The notes: generated by a model from the sequence alone, not told the origin. Counted from the stretch's first letter, positions 18,459-26,727 are shown. The stretch: DNA of 34,544 nucleotides from Anaerolineae bacterium (GCA_021463195.1 JAJTXZ010000052.1:1-34544); one strand, 5' to 3'. Translations and numbers: made by a program.

Positions 18459-19910
18459 CTAACCGCCGCCGCTACCGCCATGCACGCCGCCTTCCGTCAA
18501 GGAACGTAAATCGCCCAACACGGCATCAATTTCTGACAACGTCACTGGGCGGTCATGGTCAAGATGTTTTAATGTGCCTTGCGCGATTTTCTCCGCCGCG
18601 ACCGCGCGCAAAGCGAGATTGCGCGCGGTGGCTTCTTTTGCCAACGCCGCGCCCGCGTTGTAACCGATGACCGGATTGAGCGCCGTCACGATAATCACAT
18701 TTTTGGCAAGCCAACCTTCCGCTTTTTCGCGATTCGCTTGGACGCCCATCACGCATTTGGCGGTAAAAGCATTGACCGCATTAGTCAAAATATCCATCGC
18801 TTCGAACAAATCGTACGCGATGACGGGCATCATGACATTCAGTTCCAGTTGGCCTGCCGCCGCCGCCAACTGCACCGTCAGATTATTGCCCATGACGTGA
18901 TAGCACACCATGTTTAACATTTCCGCCAACACCGGATTTACTTTGCCGGGCATAATTGACGAACCGGGCTGCACCGCCGGCAAACGTAATTCATCCAAGC
19001 CCGTCGTGGGCCCCGAGGCGAGCAGGCGAAAATCATTCGCGATGCGCGTCAACGTCACTGCCAACGTATTGAGCGCGGCGGAAAAATCAGCGGCATCCGC
19101 GTTGCTCTGCATGGACTCGAACAGATTGCCGGACGAACGCGTATTAAAATGCGTCAACTCGTTGAGCCGTTTAATCATGCGCGCGTGATATTCGGGATGC
19201 GCGTTCAAACCTGTGCCGGCGGCAGTGCCGCCAATGCCCAAACGGCGCACCCGTTCGGCGGCAGTCGCAATCCGTTCGCGATCATTCGTCACCGCTTGCG
19301 CGTAGCCGCCAAATTCTTGACCCATCCGCACCGGCACCGCGTCCTGCAAATGCGTGCGCCCCGATTTTACAATATCGTCAAATTCCACCGCTTTTTGGTT
19401 CAATGCTTTTGCCAAATCATCCACCGCCGCGAGCAGCGCGTCAAGATGAAATAATACGCCCAGCCGAATCGCCGTTGGAATCGTATCATTGGTGCTTTGC
19501 GCCATATTCACATGGTCGTTCGGATTCACCGGTTTATTTTTATCGGTGAGCGCAAAACCCAAAATTTGGTTCGCGCGATTCGCAATCACTTCATTCACGT
19601 TCATATTGTGCGAAGTGCCGGCGCCTGCTTGAAACGGATTGAGTTCAAAATGCTGCGCTAGTTTATCGTCCATTACTTCTTGCGCGGCTTGGACAATCGC
19701 GTTGGCGAGTGTGGCATCGAGCAAACCCAAGTCGCGATTCACTTCGGCAGCGGCGCGTTTGATGAGCGCCATGCTCCAAATAAACGCGCGCTGTTGTTTC
19801 AATGTGCTGATGGGAAAATTTTGCAGCGCGCGCTGTGTCTGCGCGCCCCATAATGCCTCTGCCGGCACTTGCAATTCGCCCATCGAATCTTTTTCGATAC
19901 GGTGTGACAT
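18459..19910 (-). CDS. fumC: Class II fumarate hydratase
   Basis: A 483-aa member of the fumarase/aspartase superfamily. It has GTSHNMNVNEVIANRA, the SGRTHLQDAVPVRMGQE segment and the superfamily signature GSSIMPGKVNPV, whose Ser is the catalytic base. It interconverts fumarate and L-malate in the TCA cycle; aspartase is the main alternative, but the residues visible read as fumarase. The ATG at 19910 gives the usual N-terminus (HRIEKDSMGELQVP); the frame extends upstream to 20267 only by running across the TPR gene in another frame, which I reject. The protein ends in a Gly-rich tail (GGSGGG). The start lacks a standard ribosome site and lies 8 nt from a stem-loop in the leader. Confidence 0.88.
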   Translation of the reverse strand: MSHRIEKDSMGELQVPAEALWGAQTQRALQNFPISTLKQQRAFIWSMALIKRAAAEVNRDLGLLDATLANAIVQAAQEVMDDKLAQHFELNPFQAGAGTSHNMNVNEVIANRANQILGFALTDKNKPVNPNDHVNMAQSTNDTIPTAIRLGVLFHLDALLAAVDDLAKALNQKAVEFDDIVKSGRTHLQDAVPVRMGQEFGGYAQAVTNDRERIATAAERVRRLGIGGTAAGTGLNAHPEYHARMIKRLNELTHFNTRSSGNLFESMQSNADAADFSAALNTLAVTLTRIANDFRLLASGPTTGLDELRLPAVQPGSSIMPGKVNPVLAEMLNMVCYHVMGNNLTVQLAAAAGQLELNVMMPVIAYDLFEAMDILTNAVNAFTAKCVMGVQANREKAEGWLAKNVIIVTALNPVIGYNAGAALAKEATARNLALRAVAAEKIAQGTLKHLDHDRPVTLSEIDAVLGDLRSLTEGGVHGGSGGG

Positions 19911-19918
19911 GATTTCAA

Positions 19919-19965
19919 GACTCGCTCGGCGCACCCTGCGGTTGCAGGGTTGTGTCAAGCGAGTC
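19919..19965 (-). promoter_or_regulatory. Nested stem-loop in the fumC leader
   Basis: An outer 8-bp pairing, GACTCGCT (19919-19926) with AGCGAGTC (19958-19965), encloses a 7-bp hairpin, ACCCTGC (19933-19939) and GCAGGGT (19944-19950). In the mRNA it ends just before the fumC ATG and could hide or present the start region. No known riboswitch class is recognised. Confidence 0.5.
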
Positions 19966-20028
19966 GCTTTAGAATGAGATAAAGTACGCCAGCGCCAAGC
20001 GGCGCCGGCGCGATCGTCCTGCGCGAAC

Positions 20029-20400
20029 TTAATGGCTGCCCAAATCCGCAACACTTTTAATGTTGGGAATGCGCGCTTGCGCCTGTTCCTTGAGCATCTG
20101 ATTGTTGCTGACCGCAAGCACTTGGGCGAGCGCGGCATCGGCTTGCGCGCGCTGGCCTTGCGAAGCGTACAACACGCCGAGATAATAATGCGCGAAGGCC
20201 TGTTTGGGGTCGAGCGCAATCGCTTGCTCGAATGCTTGGATCGCATCCGGCCAACGATGCGCCACATAATACGCCGCGCCGAGTTCTAAATAATTCGCGG
20301 CAGTCGCCTGCGTCTTGGTCTCGGCGCTGTATTTTTCAATCGCTTGTTCCGGCGTTAGCACACTGGCGGAAAGGGTGGATGATTTGGATTTAGATGACAT
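20029..20400 (-). CDS. Small TPR protein
   Basis: A 123-aa soluble protein made of about two tetratricopeptide repeats: ANYLELGAAYYVAHRWPDAI and AFAHYYLGVLYASQGQRAQA, each with the Trp/Leu-Gly-Tyr-Ala-Pro spacing of the TPR consensus, followed by a third helical pair. Such proteins mediate protein contacts; no partner is indicated. Ribosome site GGAG lies 8 nt before the ATG at 20400. It lies between mrp and fumC, and has its own likely promoter at 20436-20465. Confidence 0.8.
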   Translation of the reverse strand: MSSKSKSSTLSASVLTPEQAIEKYSAETKTQATAANYLELGAAYYVAHRWPDAIQAFEQAIALDPKQAFAHYYLGVLYASQGQRAQADAALAQVLAVSNNQMLKEQAQARIPNIKSVADLGSH

Positions 20401-20435
20401 GAGCGCTGCTCCAAAGAATCGGTTGCCGAAATTTT

Positions 20436-20465
20436 ACTATAATTTCCGCGCATCAAACGCCTCAA
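20436..20465 (-). promoter_or_regulatory. Putative promoter of the TPR gene
   Basis: On the minus strand, TTGAGG (20460-20465), 18 nt, TATAGT (20436-20441). The -35 box overlaps the stop codon of the Mrp gene and the loop of the inverted repeat at 20451-20477. Confidence 0.5.
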
Positions 20466-20477
20466 TCGCGTTTGATG
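20451..20477 (-). repeat. Perfect inverted repeat across the Mrp stop codon
   Basis: CATCAAACGC (20451-20460) and GCGTTTGATG (20468-20477), 10 bp, with a 7-nt loop that carries the TGA of the Mrp gene. No U-tract follows, so it is not a standard terminator; it may stabilise the mrp 3' end or act as an operator for the TPR promoter. Confidence 0.7.
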
Positions 20478-21559
20478 GTGGGAATTGAACCTGCCGCAAT
20501 CAAATCCGCCGGCGCGCCTTGCGCGTTCAACACGCTGACTTTGGCGGCGACTTGCTGCGCGACATGTTTGAACGCCTGCCCCAATGCGGAATCGGGTTCG
20601 GTAATGGAAACGGGCAGACCGGTATCGCCGCCCAAACGAATCTTGGGGTCAAGCGGAATCTCGCCGAGAAACGGCACGCCCATCTTCTCTGCCATGCGCC
20701 GCGCGCCGCCGTGCGCGAAAATATCGGTGCGCTCGCCGCAATGCGGACACGCAAAGTAACTCATGTTTTCGATGACGCCCAGCGCCGGCACTTCGAGTTT
20801 GCGAAACATGGTCACGCCGCGCACAACATCCGCGAGCGCGACATCTTGAGGAGTCGCCACAATCACCGCGCCCGTCAGCGGCAGCGTTTGCGCGAGCGTC
20901 AACTGCGCGTCGCCTGTGCCGGGCGGCAAATCAATCACCATGTAGTCAAGCGGACCCCATTCCACATCAGTCAAAAATTGACGAATCGCGGAATGCAGCA
21001 TTGGGCCGCGCCAAATCATCGCTTGTTCGGGCGACACCAAAAAACCCATGCTCATTAATTTCAAACCAAACGCTTCGAGCGGAATAATTTTTTCATTCTG
21101 CGCGAGCGGTTTTTGATTTTCCAAACCGAGCATAATGGGAATATTCGGTCCATAGATGTCCGCGTCAAGCAAGCCAACGCGCGCGCCCGCCTGCGCCAAC
21201 GCGATCGCGAGATTTACGGCGGTGGTCGTCTTGCCCACGCCGCCTTTGCCCGACGCCACCGCAATCGTCGCGCGCACATCCAACTGCAAGCGTCCGCTAA
21301 TGCGCGCATCCGTCGGCACATTCGCGTCCCATTTGATTTTAACGGTATTGACGCCAACGATTTTTTTCACGGCGGCGGTGGCTTCGGCGTCAATCTGTCC
21401 GCGCAGCGGACACGCGGGCGTCGTCAGCACAATGGTAAATGTAACATTGTCGTCTTGCACCGCGACATCGCGAATCATTTTGAGTGTCACCAAATCACGA
21501 TGGAGTTCGGGTTCAATCACGGTGGAAAGAGCGTTCAAAACTTGTTGTTCAGTAATCAT
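20462..21559 (-). CDS. mrp: Mrp/NBP35-type iron-sulfur carrier ATPase
   Basis: A 365-aa P-loop protein. Residues about 1-85 are a DUF59/MIP18 domain (VLNALSTVIEPELHRDLVTL and TTPACPLRGQI). The ATPase follows, with the deviant Walker A GKGGVGKTTTAVNLA, DADIYGPNIPIMLG, and YMVIDLPPGTGDAQLT as the switch region. FACPHCGERTDIF gives the CxxC pair that bridges a [4Fe-4S] cluster between two subunits. It delivers clusters to apo-proteins, a need that fits the many Fe-S enzymes encoded here. AAAGGA lies 6 nt before the ATG. A promoter with TATAAT sits about 95 nt upstream. Confidence 0.92.
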   Translation of the reverse strand: MITEQQVLNALSTVIEPELHRDLVTLKMIRDVAVQDDNVTFTIVLTTPACPLRGQIDAEATAAVKKIVGVNTVKIKWDANVPTDARISGRLQLDVRATIAVASGKGGVGKTTTAVNLAIALAQAGARVGLLDADIYGPNIPIMLGLENQKPLAQNEKIIPLEAFGLKLMSMGFLVSPEQAMIWRGPMLHSAIRQFLTDVEWGPLDYMVIDLPPGTGDAQLTLAQTLPLTGAVIVATPQDVALADVVRGVTMFRKLEVPALGVIENMSYFACPHCGERTDIFAHGGARRMAEKMGVPFLGEIPLDPKIRLGGDTGLPVSITEPDSALGQAFKHVAQQVAAKVSVLNAQGAPADLIAAGSIPTIKRD

Positions 21560-21654
21560 TGCGGATCCTTTAAGAAAATTATTTTCGCGTTTTTTTCGAA
21601 ACGAACTTTGAGGATGAATCGTAATTTGACTTGGTTTCGACAGTCCGCTAAACG

Positions 21655-21682
21655 ATTATAACCGAAAACGCGGGTTCGTCCA
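21655..21682 (-). promoter_or_regulatory. Putative promoter of mrp
   Basis: On the minus strand, TGGACG (21677-21682), 16 nt, TATAAT (21655-21660), leaving a leader of about 90 nt before the mrp start. Confidence 0.5.
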
Positions 21683-21795
21683 TTCAAAAAAATTAGAACG
21701 GCATTCGGGATGCGGCTCGATAAGCATTAAAGGCGAGATGACGAATAGCGGCGAACATGTCGTGATTATACGCCAAAACTTTGGCGCGTCTATGC

Positions 21796-21833
21796 AAAAA
21801 CGCGGCGGCGATTTTCATCGCCGCCGCGTTTTT
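21796..21833. terminator. Bidirectional terminator at the end of the E2 gene
   Basis: A perfect 16-bp stem, 21796-21811 with 21818-21833 (AAAAACGCGGCGGCGA and its complement), loop TTTTCA. It has A-tracts on one side and T-tracts on the other, so it can act on both strands. The right arm overlaps the E2 stop codon at 21832-21834. It ends the pdhABC transcript. Confidence 0.9.
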
Positions 21834-23115
21834 ATTCGAGTAACAGATTCACCGGATTTTCGAGCAACTTTTTCAATGCCTGCAAAAACTGCGCGCCGAG
21901 CGCGCCGTCTACGATGCGATGGTCGGCGGAGAGCGTTACACGCATCACTTGACCAACTTGAATCGCATCGTTGAGCGCCACCGGCGCTTTTTTCACCGCG
22001 CCGACCGCGAGAATGCACGATTCCGGCGGATTAATGATGGCGGAAAATTCGTCAATGCCAAACATTCCGAGATTGCTGATGGTAAACGTGCCGGGACCCA
22101 AGTCTTCGGGTTTCATTTTGTTATTGCGCGCGCGCGCCGCGAGTTCTTTGGTTTCGACCGCGATCTGTTTCAACGATTTTTGGTCGGCGTTGTGTAAAAC
22201 GGGCGTGAGCAATCCATCCTCCACCGAAACCGCGACCCCAACACTGACTCGGTCGTTGTATGCAATGCGGTCGCCTTTGAAATACGCGTTCACGTTCGGA
22301 AATTTTTGTAACGTGCGCGCCGCCGCCGCGATGATCAAATCATTTACCGAAAGCTTTTCCGCGTCGCTCGCCGCCAGCGCGTTCAACTGTTCGCGCAGTT
22401 TCATCGCCTCGCCCATGTTAATTTCCATAGTGAGGTAATAATGCGGAATGCTCGATTTCGATTCTTGCAAACGCCGCGCGATAGTCTGACGCATTTTGCT
22501 CAACGGCTGTTCGCCGCGCGCAATGGGCGTGACAGGCGCGACGGACGCGACAACCGGCGCGGGTTCCGACGCGGGCGTTGGCGCCGCGACAACCGTTGGC
22601 GCGGGCGCCGCAATGGGGGCGCGCGCTTGTTTCGCCGCAAGCGCTTGCTGCACATCGCGTTCGATGATGCGCCCATCGGGACCGGTGCCTTGCAGCGTGG
22701 CAAGGTCAAGCCCTTGCGCTTTTGCCATGTTGCGCGCGAGGGGCGAAACTTTGAGGCGCCCGCCGACTTGTTTGGACGCAGCCGGCGCGGGCGTCTCTGA
22801 CGCGGACAATGCGGTATCCGCTTTTACGGGCGCGGCTTCCACAGTCGGCGGCGGCGCGTCCGCGTCAAGCGTTTCGCCGGGCGCGGTCACAATCGCAATC
22901 GGCGCGTTTACGGGAACGGTGATGCCGGGTTCGACTAGAATTTTCGCGAATACCCCGTCCACCGGCGCGGCTAAATCCACCGTCGCTTTTTCCGTTTCGA
23001 TTTCGCCAATCGTTTCGCCGCGCGTCACCGTATCGCCAACCTTTTTCAGCCAGCGCGCGACTTGGCCTTCGGTCATATCAAAGCCCATCGAGGGCATCGT
23101 GACGTTTGTGGACAT
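21832..23115 (-). CDS. pdhC: Dihydrolipoamide acyltransferase, E2 of pyruvate dehydrogenase-type complex
   Basis: A complete 427-aa E2. One lipoyl domain (residues 1-80) has the lipoylated K43 in EIETEKATVDLAAP. An Ala/Pro linker follows, then an E1/E3-binding domain (VSPLARNMAKAQGLDLATLQ, about residues 124-160), a second linker, and the acyltransferase core from about 200, with KMRQTIARRLQESKSSIPHY, GTFTISNLGMFGIDEFSAII and the catalytic SADHRIVDGALG. It transfers acetyl (or another acyl) groups to CoA. It is the third gene of pdhA-pdhB-pdhC. The gap from pdhB is filled entirely by a purine/pyrimidine repeat, and no ribosome site is seen before this ATG. The E3 partner may be lpdA at 30048. 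Confidence 0.93.
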   Translation of the reverse strand: MSTNVTMPSMGFDMTEGQVARWLKKVGDTVTRGETIGEIETEKATVDLAAPVDGVFAKILVEPGITVPVNAPIAIVTAPGETLDADAPPPTVEAAPVKADTALSASETPAPAASKQVGGRLKVSPLARNMAKAQGLDLATLQGTGPDGRIIERDVQQALAAKQARAPIAAPAPTVVAAPTPASEPAPVVASVAPVTPIARGEQPLSKMRQTIARRLQESKSSIPHYYLTMEINMGEAMKLREQLNALAASDAEKLSVNDLIIAAAARTLQKFPNVNAYFKGDRIAYNDRVSVGVAVSVEDGLLTPVLHNADQKSLKQIAVETKELAARARNNKMKPEDLGPGTFTISNLGMFGIDEFSAIINPPESCILAVGAVKKAPVALNDAIQVGQVMRVTLSADHRIVDGALGAQFLQALKKLLENPVNLLLE

Positions 23116-23178
23116 TCGAGATTGGAGATTAGAGATTAGGGATTGGAGAATCAGTCTCCAACCTCTAGTCTCGAACCT
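23116..23178. repeat. Heptad GAGATTR repeat with complementary arm, between pdhB and pdhC
   Basis: On the plus strand a purine arm of 7-nt units (GAGATTG, GAGATTA, GAGATTA, GGGATTG) is followed by a pyrimidine arm of the type GTCTCCAACCTCTAGTC. The arms can pair as an imperfect hairpin. It fills the whole gap between the pdhB stop and the pdhC start. A close relative lies at 29985-30049. Confidence 0.8.
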
Positions 23179-24159
23179 CTACGCCAACATTTCCTTTATT
23201 TTTGCAAACACCTTTGCTTCATCAGGAAACGCCATTTTTTCCAAATTCGGCGCGTAGGGCAGCGGCACTTCGGCTTGGGTCATCCGTTCGACCGGCGCGT
23301 CCAGATAATCAAACGCGTCGTGCGCGATGCGCGCGGCGATTTCGCCGCTGACGCCGAACGTCATCCAATCTTCGGTCAACACTAACGCGCGATGCGTCTT
23401 GCGCACAGAATTCATTATCGTAGCCCAGTCCAGCGGGCGCAGCGAACGCACATCCACCACTTCGACCTCGATCCCTTGCTGCGCCAAATCTTTTGCCGCA
23501 TTCAACGCCACATGCGTCATGCGCGAATAGGTGACGATAGTTAAATCTTTGCCCTGCCGTTTCACATCCGCCACCCCGAACGGCACGCGAAATTCGCCTT
23601 TGGGTAACTCGCCCTTTTCGCCATATAACCGCGTATGTTCGATAAAAATCACCGGATTCTGCGAATACATCGCGGTGGTGAGCAAACCTTTGGCGTCGTA
23701 CGCCGTCGAAGGCATCACCACAATCAAACCCGGAACATACGCGAACCACGCTTCGAACGATTGTGAATGCGTTGCCGCGAGTTGGCCCCAGCCGGCGGTG
23801 GTGCGAATCACTACCGGCGCGCGCATCGTGCCGCCAAACATCGAATGGATTTTCGCGGTGTTATTGACAATTTGATCAATCGCCACAAGCGCGAAATTAA
23901 TCGTCATGATTTCGGCAATTGGTTTCATGCCGCCCATCGCCGCGCCCGTTGCGACGCCGATGATACCCATTTCCGCAATCGGCGTATCAATGACGCGGTG
24001 CGCGCCAAATTCATCATACAAACCGCGCGTCACGGCGTAGGTGCCGCCCCACACGCCCACCTCTTCGCCCATGATGACAGCGGTTTCGTCGCGTCGCAAC
24101 GCTTCGCGCATGGCTTCTTTGAGCGCATCGCGATACGTCATTTGAATCAAGTCTGTCAT
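23179..24159 (-). CDS. pdhB: Pyruvate dehydrogenase-type E1 beta subunit
   Basis: A 326-aa transketolase-like beta subunit with the expected landmarks: YRDALKEAMREALRRDETAV, MGEEVGVWGGTYAVTRGLYDEFG, RVIDTPIAEMGIIGVATGAA, NNTAKIHSMFGGTMRAPVVI, and the C-terminal RSLRPLDWATIMNSVRKTHR followed by LVLTEDW. It forms the thiamine-diphosphate site with E1 alpha. The true start is ATG 24159: the frame is open further upstream to 24267, but only within pdhA. It begins 4 nt after the pdhA stop, with GGAGG in the pdhA end acting as ribosome site, so it is translationally coupled. Full family length. Confidence 0.93.
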   Translation of the reverse strand: MTDLIQMTYRDALKEAMREALRRDETAVIMGEEVGVWGGTYAVTRGLYDEFGAHRVIDTPIAEMGIIGVATGAAMGGMKPIAEIMTINFALVAIDQIVNNTAKIHSMFGGTMRAPVVIRTTAGWGQLAATHSQSFEAWFAYVPGLIVVMPSTAYDAKGLLTTAMYSQNPVIFIEHTRLYGEKGELPKGEFRVPFGVADVKRQGKDLTIVTYSRMTHVALNAAKDLAQQGIEVEVVDVRSLRPLDWATIMNSVRKTHRALVLTEDWMTFGVSGEIAARIAHDAFDYLDAPVERMTQAEVPLPYAPNLEKMAFPDEAKVFAKIKEMLA

Positions 24160-24163
24160 CCTC

Positions 24164-25177
24164 TCATTCCTCCACCAAAATATCGGTATACAATTCGCGC
24201 GCGTCGGGAAACGGGCTGTCTTCGGCGAATTGCACGGCTTGCGCGACTTGGGCGTCCACGCGCGCAAACAGTTGTTTGATTTCGTCTTCGGTCGTCCACG
24301 CGCGTTCGAGCAGTTTGGTTTCCCAGCGATTGAGCGGGTCGTTCGGACGGCGTTGTTCCACTTCTTCTTTGCTGCGATAACGCTGCGGGTCGCCCATCGA
24401 ATGTCCGCGAAAACGGTACGTCATCGCTTCGACGAGTTGCGGGCCCTCGCCGCGCCGCGCGCGGTCGGCAAACTCAAAGATGGTGTTGTAAACGAGTTCG
24501 ATATCATTGCCGTCAATTTGCGTCGCGGGCATGTGATACGCCGTCGCTTTTTCATAAATATTCGCGACCGCGGACGCGCGCTCCACTGCGGTGCCCATGC
24601 CATATTGATTATTTTCCACCAAAAAAACCGCGGGCAATTTCCACAGCGCCGCCATGTTCAACGCTTCGTGAAACATGCCGATATTGGTCGCGCCTTCGCC
24701 CATCACGCAAAACGCGATGCGATCGCGTTTGAGATATTGATGCGAAAACGCCATGCCCGCCGCGAGCGGAATGTGTCCGCCGACAATCGCGTAACCGCCC
24801 CACATGTGATGCTCGACGCTCGCAAAGTGCATTGAACCGCCTTTGCCTTTGACCAGACCGGTCGCTTTGCCATACAGCTCTGCCATCGAAGGTTTGGGGT
24901 CTACGCCGCGCGCGAGGACCCAACCGTGATCGCGATAATGCGTAAAAATATCGTCGTCGGGCTGCATCGCCGCCACCGCGCCGACGGCGATGGATTCTTC
25001 GCCGATATATAAATGTAAAAAGCCGCCGATTTTTTTCTGCGTATACGCGTATTCCGCCGCTTCTTCAAAGCGTCGAATCAACATCATTTGTTCCAACCAA
25101 TGCAAACCCATTTCACGTGTAATCGGCGGCGCGGCGCGGCTTGTCACGGACACCGCCGGATTTGTGGATGTAACCAT
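24164..25177 (-). CDS. pdhA: Pyruvate dehydrogenase-type E1 alpha subunit
   Basis: A 337-aa E1 alpha. It has the thiamine-diphosphate motif GEGATNIGMFHEALNMAALW ending in ENNQYGMGT, the VKGKGGSMHFASVEHHMWGG segment, and the phosphorylation-loop-like YRFRGHSMGDPQRYR. With PdhB it decarboxylates a 2-oxoacid and transfers the acyl group to E2 lipoamide; pyruvate or acetoin is the likeliest substrate. AGGAG lies ahead of the ATG at 25177. First gene of the pdhA-pdhB-pdhC operon. A leader of about 260 nt is possible, since the only promoter-like element upstream is near 25445. Confidence 0.93.
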   Translation of the reverse strand: MVTSTNPAVSVTSRAAPPITREMGLHWLEQMMLIRRFEEAAEYAYTQKKIGGFLHLYIGEESIAVGAVAAMQPDDDIFTHYRDHGWVLARGVDPKPSMAELYGKATGLVKGKGGSMHFASVEHHMWGGYAIVGGHIPLAAGMAFSHQYLKRDRIAFCVMGEGATNIGMFHEALNMAALWKLPAVFLVENNQYGMGTAVERASAVANIYEKATAYHMPATQIDGNDIELVYNTIFEFADRARRGEGPQLVEAMTYRFRGHSMGDPQRYRSKEEVEQRRPNDPLNRWETKLLERAWTTEDEIKQLFARVDAQVAQAVQFAEDSPFPDARELYTDILVEE

Positions 25178-25484
25178 TCCCTCTCTCCTGGTAAAAATGC
25201 TCGCTGTGATTCACGCGCGCGGCAAACCCTCGCCGTTTTGACGCGCGCCATTTTCAAATTTTACGCGCGCGTGCGGCACAAAGAAAGCGTCGTATGCGCC
25301 AAGACCACCGGACCTGTGGCACAGCCGACGCTTGACAACAGCTCAAGGCGCGCGGCAAACGCGAAACGCGTTTGTTCAAGACAGCCGATACAACAAAGAA
25401 ACACCTGACCGCGTCAAACGTTGCGCGGTTCAGACAACATTTCGATTGTACCACAAATCGGCGCGACGTAAAATTGGAAATCCG
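25178..25484 (-). promoter_or_regulatory. Upstream region of pdhA with extended -10 box and hairpin
   Basis: A non-coding stretch of 307 nt between speE and pdhA. On the minus strand TGGTACAAT (25445-25453) is an extended -10 element without a good -35 box. Inside the resulting long leader is a perfect 8-bp hairpin, CAAACGCG (25356-25363) and CGCGTTTG (25367-25374), loop AAA, within a weaker CTTGA/TCAAG pairing. It has no U-tract on the minus strand, so it is not a plain terminator. Nothing else is recognised. Confidence 0.45.
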
Positions 25485-26303
25485 TTAAAGAATTTTCGCG
25501 CGTACGCCCGCCGGCAGAAAAAACCACGCGTGATTCGCGCGCGAATACGCGCGCGTCGGCGGCGAAAATGGATTGCGCGCGATTTTAGGATCGAGCGATT
25601 TCGACGCGACCGTGAATGTCCACCAGTTGCCGGGATACATCGCGAGCGGCATCGTCACCAACTCGATATATTTGAACAAACCGCGCAGCGCGCGCAGCAC
25701 GCCCTTCACCGTGTCCGCGTGAAAATGCAGCGATTCGGTTTGCGCGGACAAGAAACCGTCGGGCGCAAGATGCTCCGCGCAAAGTTTGTAAAACGGACGC
25801 TCGAACAACGGCTTGGCGGGACCAATCGGGTCGGTCAAATCGAGAATAATCGCGTCCCAAATTTTGCCGCTCTCTCGCAAAAATTTCTCGCCGTCTTGAA
25901 ACCGAATTTGCGCGCGTTTGTCCTTGTATCCCACCGCAAGTTTCGGAAAATATTCCTTTGCTACCGCGACGACTTGTTGGTCGAGTTCGCACTGCACCGC
26001 GTTTTCGATAGAAGGATATTTCATCACCTCGCGCATCGTGCCGCCGTCGCCGCCGCCGATAATCAACACGTTGCGCGGCTGCGGATGCGCTTGCAAAATC
26101 GGATGCACCAAGAGCTCGTGATAAAAATGTTCTTCGCGCGTCGTGAGTTGCACAATATCGTCGAGCGCGAGAACGCGTCCGTGAAAAGGCGAATCGAACA
26201 CGAGGATTTTTTGGTATTTGCTGCGCCCGCGATACAAAACGCGCGTCACTGGATAACGCGCGTTGATGGGGGAAGTGGGTTCGTTTTCGGTAAAGAATTT
26301 CAT
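25485..26303 (-). CDS. speE: Spermidine (polyamine) synthase
   Basis: A 272-aa aminopropyltransferase. It shows QKILVFDSPFHGRVLALDD, EEHFYHELLVHPILQAHP, the nucleotide-binding VLIIGGGDGGTMREVMKYPS, and ILDLTDPIGPAKPLFERPFY with the catalytic Asp region. It transfers an aminopropyl group from decarboxylated S-adenosylmethionine to putrescine in the cytoplasm. The ATG at 26303 (MKFFTENEP) is the normal family start; the frame also opens at TTG 26321. No clear ribosome site is seen. No speD or speA lies nearby. Confidence 0.9.
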   Translation of the reverse strand: MKFFTENEPTSPINARYPVTRVLYRGRSKYQKILVFDSPFHGRVLALDDIVQLTTREEHFYHELLVHPILQAHPQPRNVLIIGGGDGGTMREVMKYPSIENAVQCELDQQVVAVAKEYFPKLAVGYKDKRAQIRFQDGEKFLRESGKIWDAIILDLTDPIGPAKPLFERPFYKLCAEHLAPDGFLSAQTESLHFHADTVKGVLRALRGLFKYIELVTMPLAMYPGNWWTFTVASKSLDPKIARNPFSPPTRAYSRANHAWFFLPAGVRAKIL

Positions 26304-26319
26304 TTGACACAACCACACC

Positions 26320-26350
26320 AAAACGACGAGATGGTTTTACACCTCGTCGT
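26320..26350 (-). terminator. Possible terminator after the small helical gene
   Basis: On the minus strand an 8-bp stem, ACGACGAG and CTCGTCGT (plus 26343-26350 and 26323-26330), loop 12 nt, followed by only TTT. It lies between the end of the gene at 26372 and the start of speE. Weak U-tract, so it may instead be leader structure of speE. Confidence 0.5.
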
Positions 26351-26371
26351 CCTTTACTTCCAATTCTTCTT

Positions 26372-26695
26372 TCATGTTGCAGACGCTAATTTTTCCATTG
26401 CATTTCGCGCGTTCTCTACACGCTCCAGCACGTTCAACCAAAAAAACCAGTCATTATAAGCTTCGTGCGCTTGCGCGGTGTTCATCGCGCCAAGTTTTTT
26501 CTCAAAGGCATTAAAGGTCATTCCGTATTTTTTTTCTAGGCGACGAACATTCGCGGACGCTTCGCGCTGCGCTTGCGTTAATTCTTTGGCGCGCGTCTTG
26601 GCAGCCATTCGCAGCGCAACGCGCAGCAAACGGTCCTGCTCTCCTTCAACGAGTTGTTCAATCGCTTTCGGCACGCGCACTTGAATCGTGTTCAT
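26372..26695 (-). CDS. Small helical protein of unknown function
   Basis: A 107-aa protein. It opens with a short beta-like stretch (MNTIQVRVPKAIEQLV) and continues as two long charged helices (ALRMAAKTRAKELTQAQREA and ASANVRRLEKKYGMTFNAFE), then a Trp-containing helix (YNDWFFWLNVLERVENARN). This shape, an N-terminal strand then helices, is like small antitoxins of the PIN-type toxin families, but no toxin gene lies next to it. I give no function. GAGG lies 6 nt before ATG 26695; the frame also opens at 26722. A promoter-like pair stands upstream at 26728-26753. Confidence 0.6.
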   Translation of the reverse strand: MNTIQVRVPKAIEQLVEGEQDRLLRVALRMAAKTRAKELTQAQREASANVRRLEKKYGMTFNAFEKKLGAMNTAQAHEAYNDWFFWLNVLERVENARNAMEKLASAT

Positions 26696-26727
26696 ATTAT
26701 TCCTCGTTCTCTCCGCCAACACGCAAA

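Noticed and set aside
19911-20267. N-terminal extension of fumC to 20267
   Set aside because: The added residues are basic, unlike any fumarase, and overlap the TPR gene in another frame; the normal fumarase start is at 19910.
22496-23257. 253-codon plus-strand open frame opposite the E2 gene
   Set aside because: Low-complexity Ala/Gly/Thr/Val product that is the shadow of the E2 linkers, and it ends in the intergenic heptad repeat.
25332-26459. 375-codon plus-strand open frame across speE
   Set aside because: Arg/His/Phe-rich product typical of antisense frames in GC-rich DNA; speE on the other strand has full family motifs.
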